64,000 nucleotides of DNA from Eggerthella timonensis (GCF_900184265.1 NZ_FXXA01000002.1:2652539-2716538), one strand, 5' to 3'. Counted from the first letter of the stretch, positions 41,532 to 50,304 are shown. Program-made: numbers and translations. The notes: generated from the sequence alone by a model not told the origin.

Positions 41532-42956
41532 ATGGCGAAGCGGCGCGCTTCGGCGCTCGATATCGTGTTCTGCATCGTGCTGGGGCTGTTCTGGTCGTGG
41601 AACTGGATCATCTACCAGAGCCCGACGAGCCTCGTCATCGAGCTCGGGCCCGTCGTGCTGCCGTCGCGCTTCGCGCTGCTGCTGGCCTTCGCGGTCACGG
41701 GGTTCGCCCTGTTCCTCATGCGCTACCTGGGCGATGGCGGCACACGCTCGCAGCGGCGGGCACGGCGCTACGCGCTCGCCTTCGCGCTGGGGGCCGTCAT
41801 CCTGGCGTCCGACCTCGCCGACGGCAGCTTCGACGGCGAGCTCGCGGGCGCGCCCTTCGCCGTGCAGTCGGTCGCCATGGGCGCGGCCAGCGCGTTTCTG
41901 TACGCCGAGATCGGCGAGCTGTTCGGATCGATGGGAGCCACGCGCCTGCGCTTCATCTCCACCGCGGCCATCGCCGCGCTCGTCATCTGCGTGCCCGTGC
42001 AGATGTCGCTGTACTGGATCGGCGGCAACGCCCGCGAGGGGCTCATGGTGGCGATCCTCGTGCTCGCTCCGCCCGTGCTCGACCGTTTGCGCAAGCATTA
42101 CGGTCTCAAAGAGTCGCGGAAGGTGGAACGGGCGCGCATCCCCGTGAAGTTCGTGCTGACGCTCGTGCTGGCAGGGCTCGCCCTCGGCATGCTGCAGGGC
42201 ATCTTCACCCAGATCACCGCCGACGAGGGGCACAGCGCGCTCAACCCGCTGTCGTCCATCGGCTTCTTGCTGGCGGCGGGCGCGGCGGCCGTCGTGGTGT
42301 TCCGCGGCCGCTTCGATTTCAACCGCCTCATCTACCACACGGGCATCCCGCTTCTGGCCCTCGGGTTCACGCTCGTGGCGCTCAACGGCAACGCGTTCGT
42401 CGGGTTCATCCTGTGCGTTGCCGGCTACTACATGACGCAGGTGGTGCTGTGGGTGCTGTGTGTGTACCTGGCCACGCAGTCGCGCGGCATGGTGCGATGG
42501 CTGTTCGCGCTCATGGGATGCATGATGGCGCTCGGCCAGGGGGTGGGGCTCATCTCCATCGACACGTTCTTGTACGGGCTCGACCACGAGGCGTCGGTGC
42601 TCATGTCCACGTCGCTGCTGCTGGCGTGCCTGTTCATGTCCACGAGCGCGTCGCCCTACGAGAGCTGGGGCATGGTGCGCCCGGCCGAGCACGCCGCCGA
42701 GACCGATATCGACGCGGCGTGCGTCACCCTTGCGCTGGAGAACCTGCTGACCGCGCGCGAGACCGAGATCCTTCCCTACCTGGCCCAGGGCCGCAGCCGC
42801 AAGGTGATCGCCGAGAAGCTGGTGCTGTCCGAGAACACCATCAAGACGTACATCTCGAACGTGTACAGCAAGTTGGGCGTGCACACCCAGCAGGAGCTCA
42901 TCGACCTCGTGCGCGAGAAGGGGCGCGAGGCGACCGACGCCGCCGCGCGGCTGTAG
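41532..42956 (+). CDS. Membrane-embedded LuxR-family transcriptional regulator
   Basis: A 474-residue protein with about 12 hydrophobic helices (residues 8-395) and a C-terminal LuxR-type helix-turn-helix ('LTARETEILPYLAQGRSRKVIAEKLVLSENTIKTYISNVYSKLGVHTQQEL', about 405-460). No receiver domain is present, so the membrane part is the likely sensor. This plan is very common in Eggerthellaceae, often beside exported reductases. It diverges from such a reductase here and probably controls it. ATG 41532 begins the first helix; the frame is open upstream to 41376 but without a coding look. Confidence 0.85.
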   Translation: MAKRRASALDIVFCIVLGLFWSWNWIIYQSPTSLVIELGPVVLPSRFALLLAFAVTGFALFLMRYLGDGGTRSQRRARRYALAFALGAVILASDLADGSFDGELAGAPFAVQSVAMGAASAFLYAEIGELFGSMGATRLRFISTAAIAALVICVPVQMSLYWIGGNAREGLMVAILVLAPPVLDRLRKHYGLKESRKVERARIPVKFVLTLVLAGLALGMLQGIFTQITADEGHSALNPLSSIGFLLAAGAAAVVVFRGRFDFNRLIYHTGIPLLALGFTLVALNGNAFVGFILCVAGYYMTQVVLWVLCVYLATQSRGMVRWLFALMGCMMALGQGVGLISIDTFLYGLDHEASVLMSTSLLLACLFMSTSASPYESWGMVRPAEHAAETDIDAACVTLALENLLTARETEILPYLAQGRSRKVIAEKLVLSENTIKTYISNVYSKLGVHTQQELIDLVREKGREATDAAARL

Positions 42957-42959
42957 CGC

Positions 42960-44051
42960 TCAGCGCGCCCAGGCGAACATGCCGCGCCGCGTGAGGCGGA
43001 AGCAGCCCTCGGTGCGCTCGAGGAGGCCCGCCTGCTCCAGCTCGTCGAGCTCGCGGGCGAGCGCCGCGTCGAGCGGCCCGCACGCCGCGGCGAGCTCGTC
43101 GGCGGCGAAACCGCCGCCGCAGGCCAGGCGCGTGCGCACGAACAGGCGGGCGCGGGCCGCGGCGTCGAGGGCGGCCGCCTCGGCCACCGTCTCGCGCGCA
43201 TCGGCGCTGTGCGCGACGTACGCGGCGTAGTCGGACGTGTTGACGTAGGCGACGGAGCCGTAGACGCTGCGGGCGTCGATGCCGAGGCCGATGAGCTCGG
43301 CGCCGCGCCCGAGCGCCGTCGCGAACGCCTCGCGATGCGCCGCGTCCCGGGCGAAGCGGCCGACGGCGTACTGCTCGAAGCCGTACGAGGACAGGCGCTC
43401 GCACGCCGCTTCGTAGAGACGCCGCTGGGCCTCCTCGTCGGCGACGCCCTCCTCCGCCGACAGCAGCGGCTCGAGCGTGAGGTGCGCCGGCTCGATGCCC
43501 GAGACCGAGCGGAGGGTGCGCATGAGCGACGCCTCGGTCTGCCCCGGGATGCCGTAGCGCAGCGCCACGTCGACGTTGCCCAGGTGGAAGCGCTCGAGGA
43601 ACAGCAGCGCGTTCTGCACCTGCACGCTGTCGAAGGGGCGCTGAAGGGCCGCGAGCTCCTCGGGCTGCACGCTGTCGGCCCGCAGGACGACGCGGTTCAC
43701 CTTGCCCTGGCCCCAGCCCGTGAGCGAGGGCACGCCCACCGTGTGGGGCGCGGCCTCGATGCCCACCTCGCAGCCGTCGGCCACGTCGAACAGCTGCCGC
43801 ACCTCGCGCAGCAGCGCGCCCAGGGCGTCGGGGCTCATGATGGAGGGGCTCGGCCCGACCACCTTCACCGCGCGCACCGTGCAGCCCGCCGCCTCGGGCG
43901 CCACCGCGCGCGCCTCGGCCGCGAGCGCGTCGAGGTAGCGCATGCGCGCCTCCCGGTCGCCCACGAGGCAGTGGCCCGTCTGGAAGGGCCGCTCGTCGCT
44001 GACGAAGGGGATGTTGATGGAGATGACCGTATCGCGCGAACCGACGTCCAT
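42960..44051 (-). CDS. HemW/HemN-like protein lacking the radical-SAM cysteines
   Basis: A 363-residue protein with the HemW fold order. 'VISINIPFVSDERPF' occupies the place of the usual IPFCxxxCxYC, then 'PDALGALLREVRQLFDV', 'GCEVGIEAAPHTV', 'RFHLGNVDVALRYGIPGQTEASLMRTLRSV', 'FARDAAHREAFATALGRGAELIGLGIDARS' and a C-terminal winged-helix ('LRTRLACGGGF...FRLTRRGMFAWA'). The three cluster cysteines are absent, so it cannot bind the radical-SAM cluster in the normal way. Function unknown; a heme-binding or regulatory role is conceivable. ATG 44051 follows GAGGAG. Confidence 0.8.
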   Translation of the reverse strand: MDVGSRDTVISINIPFVSDERPFQTGHCLVGDREARMRYLDALAAEARAVAPEAAGCTVRAVKVVGPSPSIMSPDALGALLREVRQLFDVADGCEVGIEAAPHTVGVPSLTGWGQGKVNRVVLRADSVQPEELAALQRPFDSVQVQNALLFLERFHLGNVDVALRYGIPGQTEASLMRTLRSVSGIEPAHLTLEPLLSAEEGVADEEAQRRLYEAACERLSSYGFEQYAVGRFARDAAHREAFATALGRGAELIGLGIDARSVYGSVAYVNTSDYAAYVAHSADARETVAEAAALDAAARARLFVRTRLACGGGFAADELAAACGPLDAALARELDELEQAGLLERTEGCFRLTRRGMFAWAR

Positions 44052-44280
44052 GGCTCCTCGCTTTCCGCCCGCACCGGGGCACTCGACCGCTTTCGTTTCA
44101 CCCCTCATCTTCCCGGTTGCGGGCGCGGCGCACCATACCCTATCCGGGTGAATTGGCGCGAATTCGCGCGCCGAGCCGCGCAAGCGAGCGGACGGGGAAC
44201 CGTTACGGCGCCGCCACCGCGCAGGAGCGCCGCTGCAGTAGGCTACGATTCAGAAAGCAACCGACCGGAAGGAGACGACC

Positions 44281-44433
44281 ATGGAGTACAAAACCGGCGA
44301 CAAGCCCGGCGTAGGGCGGTACCGCTGCGAGAACTGCGGCTACGTCGTGCGCATCACGAGCGAAAACGAGGCGCTGCCCGCCTGCCCCAACTGCGGGCAC
44401 CACGAGTTCAAGAAGATCGAGGACGAGGACTAG
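44281..44433 (+). CDS. 50-residue zinc-ribbon protein
   Basis: A small protein with two CxxC knuckles, 'YRCENCGYVV' and 'PACPNCGHHEF', and an acidic end, giving a one-zinc ribbon (rubredoxin/DUF1451-like). ATG 44281 has a strong GGAAGGAGA site. It diverges from the HemW-like gene. The function is unknown, though such ribbons often act in protein or nucleic-acid contacts. Confidence 0.85.
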   Translation: MEYKTGDKPGVGRYRCENCGYVVRITSENEALPACPNCGHHEFKKIEDED

Positions 44434-44559
44434 CGCGCACGGGGGCCGCTGCGCGCTCGCCCGCTCGAGCGTCGAGGCGGCCCTCGACTTCGGGCGCGAA
44501 TCGCCTCGCCTTGCCGGGCGAAGATGCGCCCCACGGGCTTTCAGCAGGAAGCAGACGAC

Positions 44560-44592
44560 AAAAAAGAGCCTTCGACTACGAAGGCTCTTTTT
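44560..44592. terminator. Terminator after tRNA-Val
   Basis: 14-bp arms (44561-44574 and 44579-44592) with a 4-base loop and A/T runs on both sides. It works for the tRNA on the minus strand and possibly for the zinc-ribbon gene on the plus strand. Confidence 0.85.
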
Positions 44593-44599
44593 AAATTCA

Positions 44600-44674
<75 letters not shown>

Positions 44675-44836
44675 ATGAACGTTCGCTGCTTTGGAAGTTT
44701 TCCGCGTCAGCAAGCAGATAGTCTACCAGAAGTTCGCTGAGCGTCAAAGACAAATTTCAGAAATATTTTCGTGAACTTTTCCGAAATCAGGGGTTGCGCG
44801 GTCGAATCACTTCCAGTATCATATTTCCTCGCCGAT

Positions 44837-44912
<76 letters not shown>

Positions 44913-44922
44913 TCGTCACTAC

Positions 44923-44959
44923 AAGGCCGGTCTTACGAACATGGTTTGACCGGCCTTTT
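44923..44959 (+). terminator. Terminator between tRNA-Gly and tRNA-Cys
   Basis: 10-bp arms AAGGCCGGTC/GACCGGCCTT with a TTTT end. Confidence 0.8.
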
Positions 44960-44979
44960 CATGACGACGTCGACGAGAC

Positions 44980-45053
44980 GGCGACGTGGCCAAGTGGTAA
45001 GGCAGAGGCCTGCAAAGCCTTCACCCCCGGTTCGAATCCGGGCGTCGCCTCCA
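44980..45053 (+). tRNA. tRNA-Cys (GCA anticodon)
   Basis: Acceptor GGCGACG/CGTCGCC, D-arm GGCCAAGTGGTAAGGC, anticodon loop CTGCAAA, T-arm GGTTCGAATCC, encoded CCA. Confidence 0.95.
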
Positions 45054-45102
45054 TCCTTCCCTTGCGGGACGGTTGGTTTGAGAACTGAAGAGCGTTACCC
45101 AT

Positions 45103-45178
<76 letters not shown>

Positions 45179-45187
45179 TGATCGCAC

Positions 45188-45217
45188 AAGCCCGTCGGTT
45201 CGCCGACGGGCTTTTTT
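45188..45217 (+). terminator. Terminator of the tRNA cluster
   Basis: 11-bp arms AAGCCCGTCGG/CCGACGGGCTT with a TTCG loop and a T6 tract. Confidence 0.88.
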
Positions 45218-45242
45218 CATGCCCCGCTTCAGGCGACGCAAC

Positions 45243-45935
45243 TTAGAGCAACTCTAACAGGTCGGCGAGCGATACCATGCGCTCGTAACCGCAGCCGGCT
45301 TCGGCATCGTGCCGGTCGATGATGACGGGCCGGATCCCCGCCGCGCTGGCACCGTCGCCGTCGGCGTCGGGACGGTCGCCCACGTGCACGCACGCTTCGG
45401 CCCGCACGCCCATCTGCTCGCAGGCCAGGTCGAAGATGACCGGGTTGGGCTTGCGATAGCCCACCACCGCCGAGGACACCACCGCATCGAAGTACGGCAG
45501 GAGCCTGAGATCGCGCAGAAGCCCTTCTAAGCCCGCATCCCAGTTCGACACCACGCCCAACGCGTACCCGCGCTCCTTGAGCGCTCTCAGGCACTCCACG
45601 ACGTCGGCGTACAGCTCCCAGCAGCCCGCGCCCCGATACGCCTCGTGCACGGACTGCGCCACGCCCTCCGCATCGTGGCCGATGCCCGCAAGGTGGCACA
45701 CGTAGCGGTACTGGTCGAGCCAGATAGCCGTCGAACCCTCGTGAGAGCACCAGAAATCGCCGTCGCGCAGGTACTCGGCCTCGTAGTACGCGTCCATGGC
45801 CGGCATGTGCGGCTCGATGTCGCGCACGGTGCATCCGTGGCCGCGCTCGGCGGCCACGCGCGCGAGCGTCTCGGCCACCGAAGGGCACGGCCTGATGAGC
45901 GTGTTGCCCACGTCGAAGAACACCGCCTCGGTCAT
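45243..45935 (-). CDS. HAD-superfamily hydrolase
   Basis: A 230-residue Rossmannoid phosphatase. Motif I is 'FFDVGNTL' (the DxGNT form seen in HDHD3-like members), motif II 'GVVSNWD', motif III the lysine in 'VGYRKPNPVIF', and motif IV 'VHVGDRPDADGDGASAAGI'. A helical cap lies between motifs I and II. The substrate is unknown. It lies 9 bases after the CDF transporter gene and probably shares its transcript. Confidence 0.9.
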   Translation of the reverse strand: MTEAVFFDVGNTLIRPCPSVAETLARVAAERGHGCTVRDIEPHMPAMDAYYEAEYLRDGDFWCSHEGSTAIWLDQYRYVCHLAGIGHDAEGVAQSVHEAYRGAGCWELYADVVECLRALKERGYALGVVSNWDAGLEGLLRDLRLLPYFDAVVSSAVVGYRKPNPVIFDLACEQMGVRAEACVHVGDRPDADGDGASAAGIRPVIIDRHDAEAGCGYERMVSLADLLELL

Positions 45936-45944
45936 GCGAGCCTC

Positions 45945-46850
45945 CTAGTCCTCGTGGCCGTCGTTCGGCTCGATGTGCACGAGCACCTCGATCACGTTCG
46001 GGAACCGCCGCATCACGGCACGCTCCACCCGCTCGGACAGCTCGTGGGCCTCCCCTACCGTCATCCGCGGCGCCACGAGCACGTGCAGGTCGGCGTACAC
46101 CTCGCCTTCGGTGCCGCGGGTTCGGATGCGGTGGGCGTCCTGCACTCCCGGCACCTCCATGGCCGCCGCCCGCACGTCGGCCTCGGGGATGCGCGCATGG
46201 TCGGACAGGGTGGCCAGCGCGTGCTTGAACACGTCGTAGGCGGTGGCCAGGATGGCGACGGTCACCACGAGGGCCATGACGGGGTCGGCCACGGGGAACC
46301 CGAGCGCCACGGCCGCCAGTCCGACGATGACGCCGATGGACACGAGCGCGTCTGACAGCGTGTGGTTCGCGTCGGCCGCCAGCACCTCGCTCTTGAGCCT
46401 CTTCGCGCACCGGCGCTCGTAAGTGGTCACGCCCAGGTTCACGGCCAACGTGCCCACCATGACCACAAACGACAGCGGCGTGACCTCGGCCGTGTACACG
46501 CCCGACACGAGCTTGCCCACCGCGCTCGAGCCCACCTCGAAGGCGGCCAAAAGCAGCAGCACGCCGATGACGAGGCTCGCGTACGTCTCGAACTTCGCAT
46601 GGCCGTAGGGGTGGCTGTCGTCGGCCGGGCGCGCGGCCAGCGCGATGCCGACGAGGCCCACCACGTTGCCGGCCGAGTCGAACACCGAATGGATGCCGTC
46701 GGCCTGCATGGACGCCGAGCCGCTTATCGTGCCGTAGACGTACTTGGCGGCAGCCACGGCAAGGTTGAGCAGGAGGATGATCCACAGCACGCGCCGTATC
46801 GAACTCATGCGCTCCGATACGGAGTTCTTCGTTGCAAGCGCCTTCGCCAC
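45945..46850 (-). CDS. Cation diffusion facilitator (CDF) metal exporter
   Basis: A 301-residue transporter with six helices and a C-terminal cytoplasmic metal-binding domain. The paired metal sites are 'ADGIHSVFDSAGN' (helix II) and 'ADANHTLSDAL' (helix V). CDF proteins export Zn, Fe, Mn or similar ions in exchange for protons. GTG 46850 has AAAGGAG 6 bases upstream; earlier in-frame codons run into the tRNA-Leu gene and are rejected. Confidence 0.9.
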   Translation of the reverse strand: MAKALATKNSVSERMSSIRRVLWIILLLNLAVAAAKYVYGTISGSASMQADGIHSVFDSAGNVVGLVGIALAARPADDSHPYGHAKFETYASLVIGVLLLLAAFEVGSSAVGKLVSGVYTAEVTPLSFVVMVGTLAVNLGVTTYERRCAKRLKSEVLAADANHTLSDALVSIGVIVGLAAVALGFPVADPVMALVVTVAILATAYDVFKHALATLSDHARIPEADVRAAAMEVPGVQDAHRIRTRGTEGEVYADLHVLVAPRMTVGEAHELSERVERAVMRRFPNVIEVLVHIEPNDGHED

Positions 46851-46910
46851 GCTCGCTCCTTTCGCCGACGGCGGTCGCGGCCGCACGCGAGCGGGCGGCC
46901 ATATACGAAA

Positions 46911-46930
46911 AGAGAGCCCGAAGGCTCTCT
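46911..46930 (-). terminator. Terminator of tRNA-Leu
   Basis: 8-bp stem AGAGAGCC/GGCTCTCT with a CGAA/TTCG loop, ending in T4 on the minus strand. Confidence 0.7.
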
Positions 46931-46940
46931 CGTTTCTCTC

Positions 46941-47028
46941 TGGTGTCGGAGGCGGGATTTGAACCCGCACACCCTTAAACGGGCACTAGCACCTCAAGCT
47001 AGCGTGTCTGCCGTTCCACCACTCCGAC
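46941..47028 (-). tRNA. tRNA-Leu (GAG anticodon)
   Basis: An 88-base class II tRNA on the minus strand. Acceptor GTCGGAG/CTCCGAC, anticodon stem CTAGC/GCTAG with loop TTGAGGT, a long variable arm, T-arm GGTTCAAATCC and encoded CCA. Confidence 0.95.
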
Positions 47029-47096
47029 GTGTTGCTCGAAACGCAACGCAGGTTATTCTACCCGAACCCTCCTGCGTTGTGAAGGGGCAATTTCAG

Positions 47097-47351
47097 CTAT
47101 TTTGCAATCGTTCCGTGCGGGTAGATGATCATGAGCACGATGAGCGACAGCATGAAGATGATCGCGAAGGCGATCGTGATGCGGTCGAGGTTCTTCTCGA
47201 CGATGCTCGTGCCGGTCTGGGTGGAGTACACCGAGCTGGCGATCATATCGGAGATGCCCGTGCCCTTGCCGGAATGCAGCAGGATGAACACGATGAGGCC
47301 CAAGCCCGACACGACGAGCAGGATGAGCATGATGATGAGGAGCGGATTCAA
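47097..47351 (-). CDS. secG: Preprotein translocase subunit SecG
   Basis: An 84-residue protein with two membrane helices (about residues 3-25 and 60-78) and the SecG loop 'LHSGKGTGISDMIASS'. It is the third subunit of SecYEG. In actinobacteria it typically follows tpiA. Here it lies about 540 bases after gpmI, separated by a repeat-rich gap. Confidence 0.93.
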   Translation of the reverse strand: MNPLLIIMLILLVVSGLGLIVFILLHSGKGTGISDMIASSVYSTQTGTSIVEKNLDRITIAFAIIFMLSLIVLMIIYPHGTIAK

Positions 47352-47566
47352 GGTTCGTCTCTCTTCTTTCGTTCACAATATATCGGTACGCAAGTTGCTA
47401 AGTATAGCGAAACGCGCCCGTCAGGGCAAGCGCGGCGCAGCATGAACACACGCGGCCGCGGCCGCCGCAAACCCAGGTCGAGCGTCGACCGGCTTGCCGA
47501 CGGAGAACGAGGGCGCCAAAGCCTTCGCGACGCCCTTCGTTCGGAAAGCGCGCCGCGGGTTTTCCG

Positions 47567-47748
47567 AGTTTTGGTCGAACATGCACGAAATTCACCGCCC
47601 GGCACGTCGAAGGCGGCCGCAAACGCGGCCTCGCCTTCGACGTGTTTTACGCCTGCCTCGTTTCCCCAGCTCGACGAAGCCCACGAGTCCATGCACCTCG
47701 AGAAAGGGAACGGCCGTGAGCGAATTCCGCGCATGTTCGACCAAAACT
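47567..47748. repeat. Inverted pair of a ~29-bp dispersed-type repeat
   Basis: The 18-mer AGTTTTGGTCGAACATGC (47567-47584) recurs exactly in reverse at 47731-47748. The similarity continues for about 11 bases (CG-AATTC core) on the outer sides of both copies. A hairpin sits between them. Confidence 0.75.
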
Positions 47749-47849
47749 TGCGATTTCGCTGGCACGGACGGCCGATCCGCACGGCGGCGTCGGGAAGCGA
47801 GACGTCGAATGCCCCGATTGGGCGCGATCTCCATGAGGCGCATCGAATG

Positions 47850-47883
47850 GCGAGGCGCCGCAACCTGGGCTGCGGCGCCTCGC
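47850..47883 (-). terminator. Terminator of the glycolytic operon
   Basis: 13-bp arms GCGAGGCGCCGCA/TGCGGCGCCTCGC with an 8-base loop lie directly after gpmI on the minus strand. Confidence 0.7.
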
Positions 47884-47894
47884 AGGCAAGCCGG

Positions 47895-49475
47895 TTACGC
47901 CAGCAGGCTCTTGCCCGTCATGGCGGCGGGGGCTTCGAGGCCCACGAGCTCGAGCAGCGTGGGCGCGATGTCGCAGAGCGCGCCCTGGCGGCCGTCGAGC
48001 GTGCGGCCCGTGCCCGCGAAGTCCACGAGCGCGAGCGGGACGGGCGCCGTGGTATGGGCCGTGAACGGCGAGCCGTCCTGGCTGAGCATCTTGTCGGCGT
48101 TGCCGTGGTCGGCCGTGATCAGCGCCACGCCGCCCTTGCGCTCGAGCGCCGCGAGCACCTGGGACACGCCCGCGTCCACCGCTTCCACGGCAGCGACGGC
48201 AGCCGGGATGACGCCGGTGTGGCCCACCATGTCGGGGTTCGCGAAGTTCACGATGTAGACGTCGGCCTCATCGGCGTCGATGGCCGCAGCCAGCGTGGCG
48301 GCCACGTCGGGCTCGCTCATCTCGGGCTGCAGGTCGTAGGTGGCCACCTTGGGGCTGGGAATGAGCGCGCGCTCCTCGCCCGCCTTCGGCTCCTCGCGGC
48401 CGCCGTTCAGGAAGAACGTCACGTGGGCGTACTTCTCCGTCTCGGCGATATGGTACTGGCGCAGGCCCGCTTCGGCCAGCACGTCGGCCAGCACGTCGTC
48501 GGGGAACTCCTTGGGATACGCCACCGAAGCGGGGATCTCGGGATCGTACTCGGTCAGGCACACGAAGCTCACCTGCGGGTACGCGCCGCGATCAAAGCCG
48601 GCGAACGCCGGGTCCACCAGCGCGCGCGTGATCTCGCGGGCGCGGTCGGGCCGGAAGTTGAAGAACACGACCGCGTCGCCCTCGCGCACCCCGCGGCTCG
48701 AGAGCGCCGTGGGCACGACGAACTCGTCGGTGACGCCCTCGGCGTAGGAGGCCGCCATCACCTCGGCGCTCGTCGCGTCCGCGCACGGCTCGGCGTCCAC
48801 GACGGCGCGCCACGCCTGCTCGACGCGCTCCCAGCGGTTGTCGCGGTCCATGGCGTAGTAGCGCCCCGAGATGCTGGCTATCTCGGCGGCGCACGCGTCG
48901 TCAGCCAGTTCGGCCAGCACGGCCTCGAGCTCCTCGAGGTAGCCCGCGCCGCTCTTCGGCGGCACGTCGCGCCCGTCCATGAAGCAGTGCACCACAATGT
49001 GCCCCACGCCGGCCGCCTTCGCAGCACGCGCGAGCGCGTAGAGGTGCTCGTTCATCGAATGGACGCCGCCGTCGGACAGAAGCCCCATGAGGTGCAGCGC
49101 CGCGCCCGGCCGCGCAGCCGCCGCGAACGCGTCGTTCAGCACGGGGTTCGCGGCCAGCGAGCCGTCGGCGCAAGCGCGGTTGATGCGGGTGAGCTCCTGG
49201 AACACCACGCGGCCCGCACCGATGTTGAGGTGCCCTACCTCGGAGTTGCCCATCTGCCCCTCGGGTAGGCCCACGGCCTCGCCCGACGCTTCGAGCTTCG
49301 TCCACGGGCGGGTGGCGAACACCTCGTCGAGGCACGGCGTGCTCGCCTGGGATACGGCGTTGCCCGGGCCCGGCTCGGCCAGGCCGAAGCCGTCCATGAT
49401 GACGAGGCACGCGGGCAGCACGAGGCCGTCCGCGGGCGCGGGGGCCTGCGCCCCCGCGTTCGGCTCCTGCGACAT
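47895..49475 (-). CDS. gpmI: 2,3-bisphosphoglycerate-independent phosphoglycerate mutase
   Basis: A 526-residue Mn2+ enzyme interconverting 3- and 2-phosphoglycerate. It has 'LVIMDGFGLAEPGPGNAV' (metal ligand D), the catalytic serine in 'GQMGNSEVGHLNIGAGRVV', 'HCFMDGRDVPPKSG', 'SISGRYYAMDRDNRWER' and the C-terminal metal site 'ALITADHGNADKM'. ATG 49475 overlaps the tpiA stop (TAATG). A short Ala/Pro-rich N-terminus precedes the fold. Last gene of the gap-pgk-tpiA-gpmI run. Confidence 0.95.
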   Translation of the reverse strand: MSQEPNAGAQAPAPADGLVLPACLVIMDGFGLAEPGPGNAVSQASTPCLDEVFATRPWTKLEASGEAVGLPEGQMGNSEVGHLNIGAGRVVFQELTRINRACADGSLAANPVLNDAFAAAARPGAALHLMGLLSDGGVHSMNEHLYALARAAKAAGVGHIVVHCFMDGRDVPPKSGAGYLEELEAVLAELADDACAAEIASISGRYYAMDRDNRWERVEQAWRAVVDAEPCADATSAEVMAASYAEGVTDEFVVPTALSSRGVREGDAVVFFNFRPDRAREITRALVDPAFAGFDRGAYPQVSFVCLTEYDPEIPASVAYPKEFPDDVLADVLAEAGLRQYHIAETEKYAHVTFFLNGGREEPKAGEERALIPSPKVATYDLQPEMSEPDVAATLAAAIDADEADVYIVNFANPDMVGHTGVIPAAVAAVEAVDAGVSQVLAALERKGGVALITADHGNADKMLSQDGSPFTAHTTAPVPLALVDFAGTGRTLDGRQGALCDIAPTLLELVGLEAPAAMTGKSLLA

Positions 49476-50248
49476 TACAGGCACGCCTTGATCAGCTGGA
49501 CGAACGAGTCGGCCTTGAGGCTGGCACCCCCGATGAGGCCGCCGTCGATGTTCGGCTGCGCCATGAGGCCCTCGACGTTGCCCGGGTTCATGGATCCGCC
49601 GTACAGCACGCGCATCTCCTCGGAGACGGCAGGGCCGTACAGCTCGGCCAGCGTGGCGCGGATGGCGGCGCACACGGCCTCGGCCTGCTCGGGCGTGGCC
49701 GTGCGACCCGTGCCGATGGCCCAGATGGGCTCGTAGGCCACCACGCAGCGCTGCGCGTCCAGGGCGTCCACGCCGGCGAACGCCGCGCGCACCTGCGCCG
49801 TGACGTACTCCACGGTGGTGCCTTCGTCGCGCACGGCTAGCGACTCGCCCACGCACACGATGGCGTACAGTCCGCCCTCGACGAGCGCCTTCACCTTGCG
49901 GTTGACGTCCTCGTTCGTCTCGCCGAACAGCTCGCGGCGCTCGGAGTGGCCCACGATGCTGCCCGCGCAGCCGATCTCCTTGATCATGGGCACCGATATC
50001 TCGCCGGTGTAGGCTCCCGAGGGCTCCCAGTACACGTTCTGGGCGTTCACGGCCACCTTCGTCTTGTCGAAGTCGAGCACGGTCTTGGCCGGCTTGAGGT
50101 CGACGTAGGGCGGGCAGATGACGATGTCCACGTCCTCGCCCCAGGTCTCCTTGTCGTACTGGTTGGATATCTCCTGCGTGAGCACCACGGCCTCGGCGAT
50201 GGTGTTGTTCATCTTCCAGTTGCCCGCCATCATGGGTTTGCGCGCCAT
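49475..50248 (-). CDS. tpiA: Triose-phosphate isomerase
   Basis: A 257-residue TIM barrel. It starts 'MARKPMMAGNWKMNNT' with the active-site lysine, has the catalytic histidine in 'GSIVGHSERRELFGE', the catalytic glutamate in 'VVAYEPIWAIGTGRTATPEQAE' and the phosphate loop 'LYGGSMNPGN...GGLIGGASLK'. ATG 50248 has AAGGAAG upstream. It is coupled to gpmI. Confidence 0.96.
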   Translation of the reverse strand: MARKPMMAGNWKMNNTIAEAVVLTQEISNQYDKETWGEDVDIVICPPYVDLKPAKTVLDFDKTKVAVNAQNVYWEPSGAYTGEISVPMIKEIGCAGSIVGHSERRELFGETNEDVNRKVKALVEGGLYAIVCVGESLAVRDEGTTVEYVTAQVRAAFAGVDALDAQRCVVAYEPIWAIGTGRTATPEQAEAVCAAIRATLAELYGPAVSEEMRVLYGGSMNPGNVEGLMAQPNIDGGLIGGASLKADSFVQLIKACL

Positions 50249-50268
50249 AGGGTCTTCCTTTCCCTCGA

Positions 50269-50304
50269 AATGTCCCAAACGGGGACTGTCCCCGTTTGGA
50301 CATT
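50269..50304. repeat. REP-like hairpin between pgk and tpiA
   Basis: AATGTCC and AAACGGGG pair with CCCCGTTT and GGACATT across a short loop, with one bulged C. Base composition and style match the hairpins flanking the RAYT transposase (homopolymer arms around a GGGGAC core). It lies inside the operon. Confidence 0.7.

Larger units (their letters stand above)
47352..47894. other. Non-coding, repeat-containing gap between gpmI and secG
   Basis: No plausible gene is seen. It holds two inverted copies of an AGTTTTGGTCGAACATGC-containing element (47567-47595 and 47720-47748), a hairpin with 12-bp arms (47603-47614 and 47633-47644) and the gpmI terminator. Confidence 0.6.

Noticed and set aside
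45945-46970. Longer CDF transporter starting at 46970
   Set aside because: The extension would be encoded by the tRNA-Leu gene and its terminator; GTG 46850 has a strong ribosome site.
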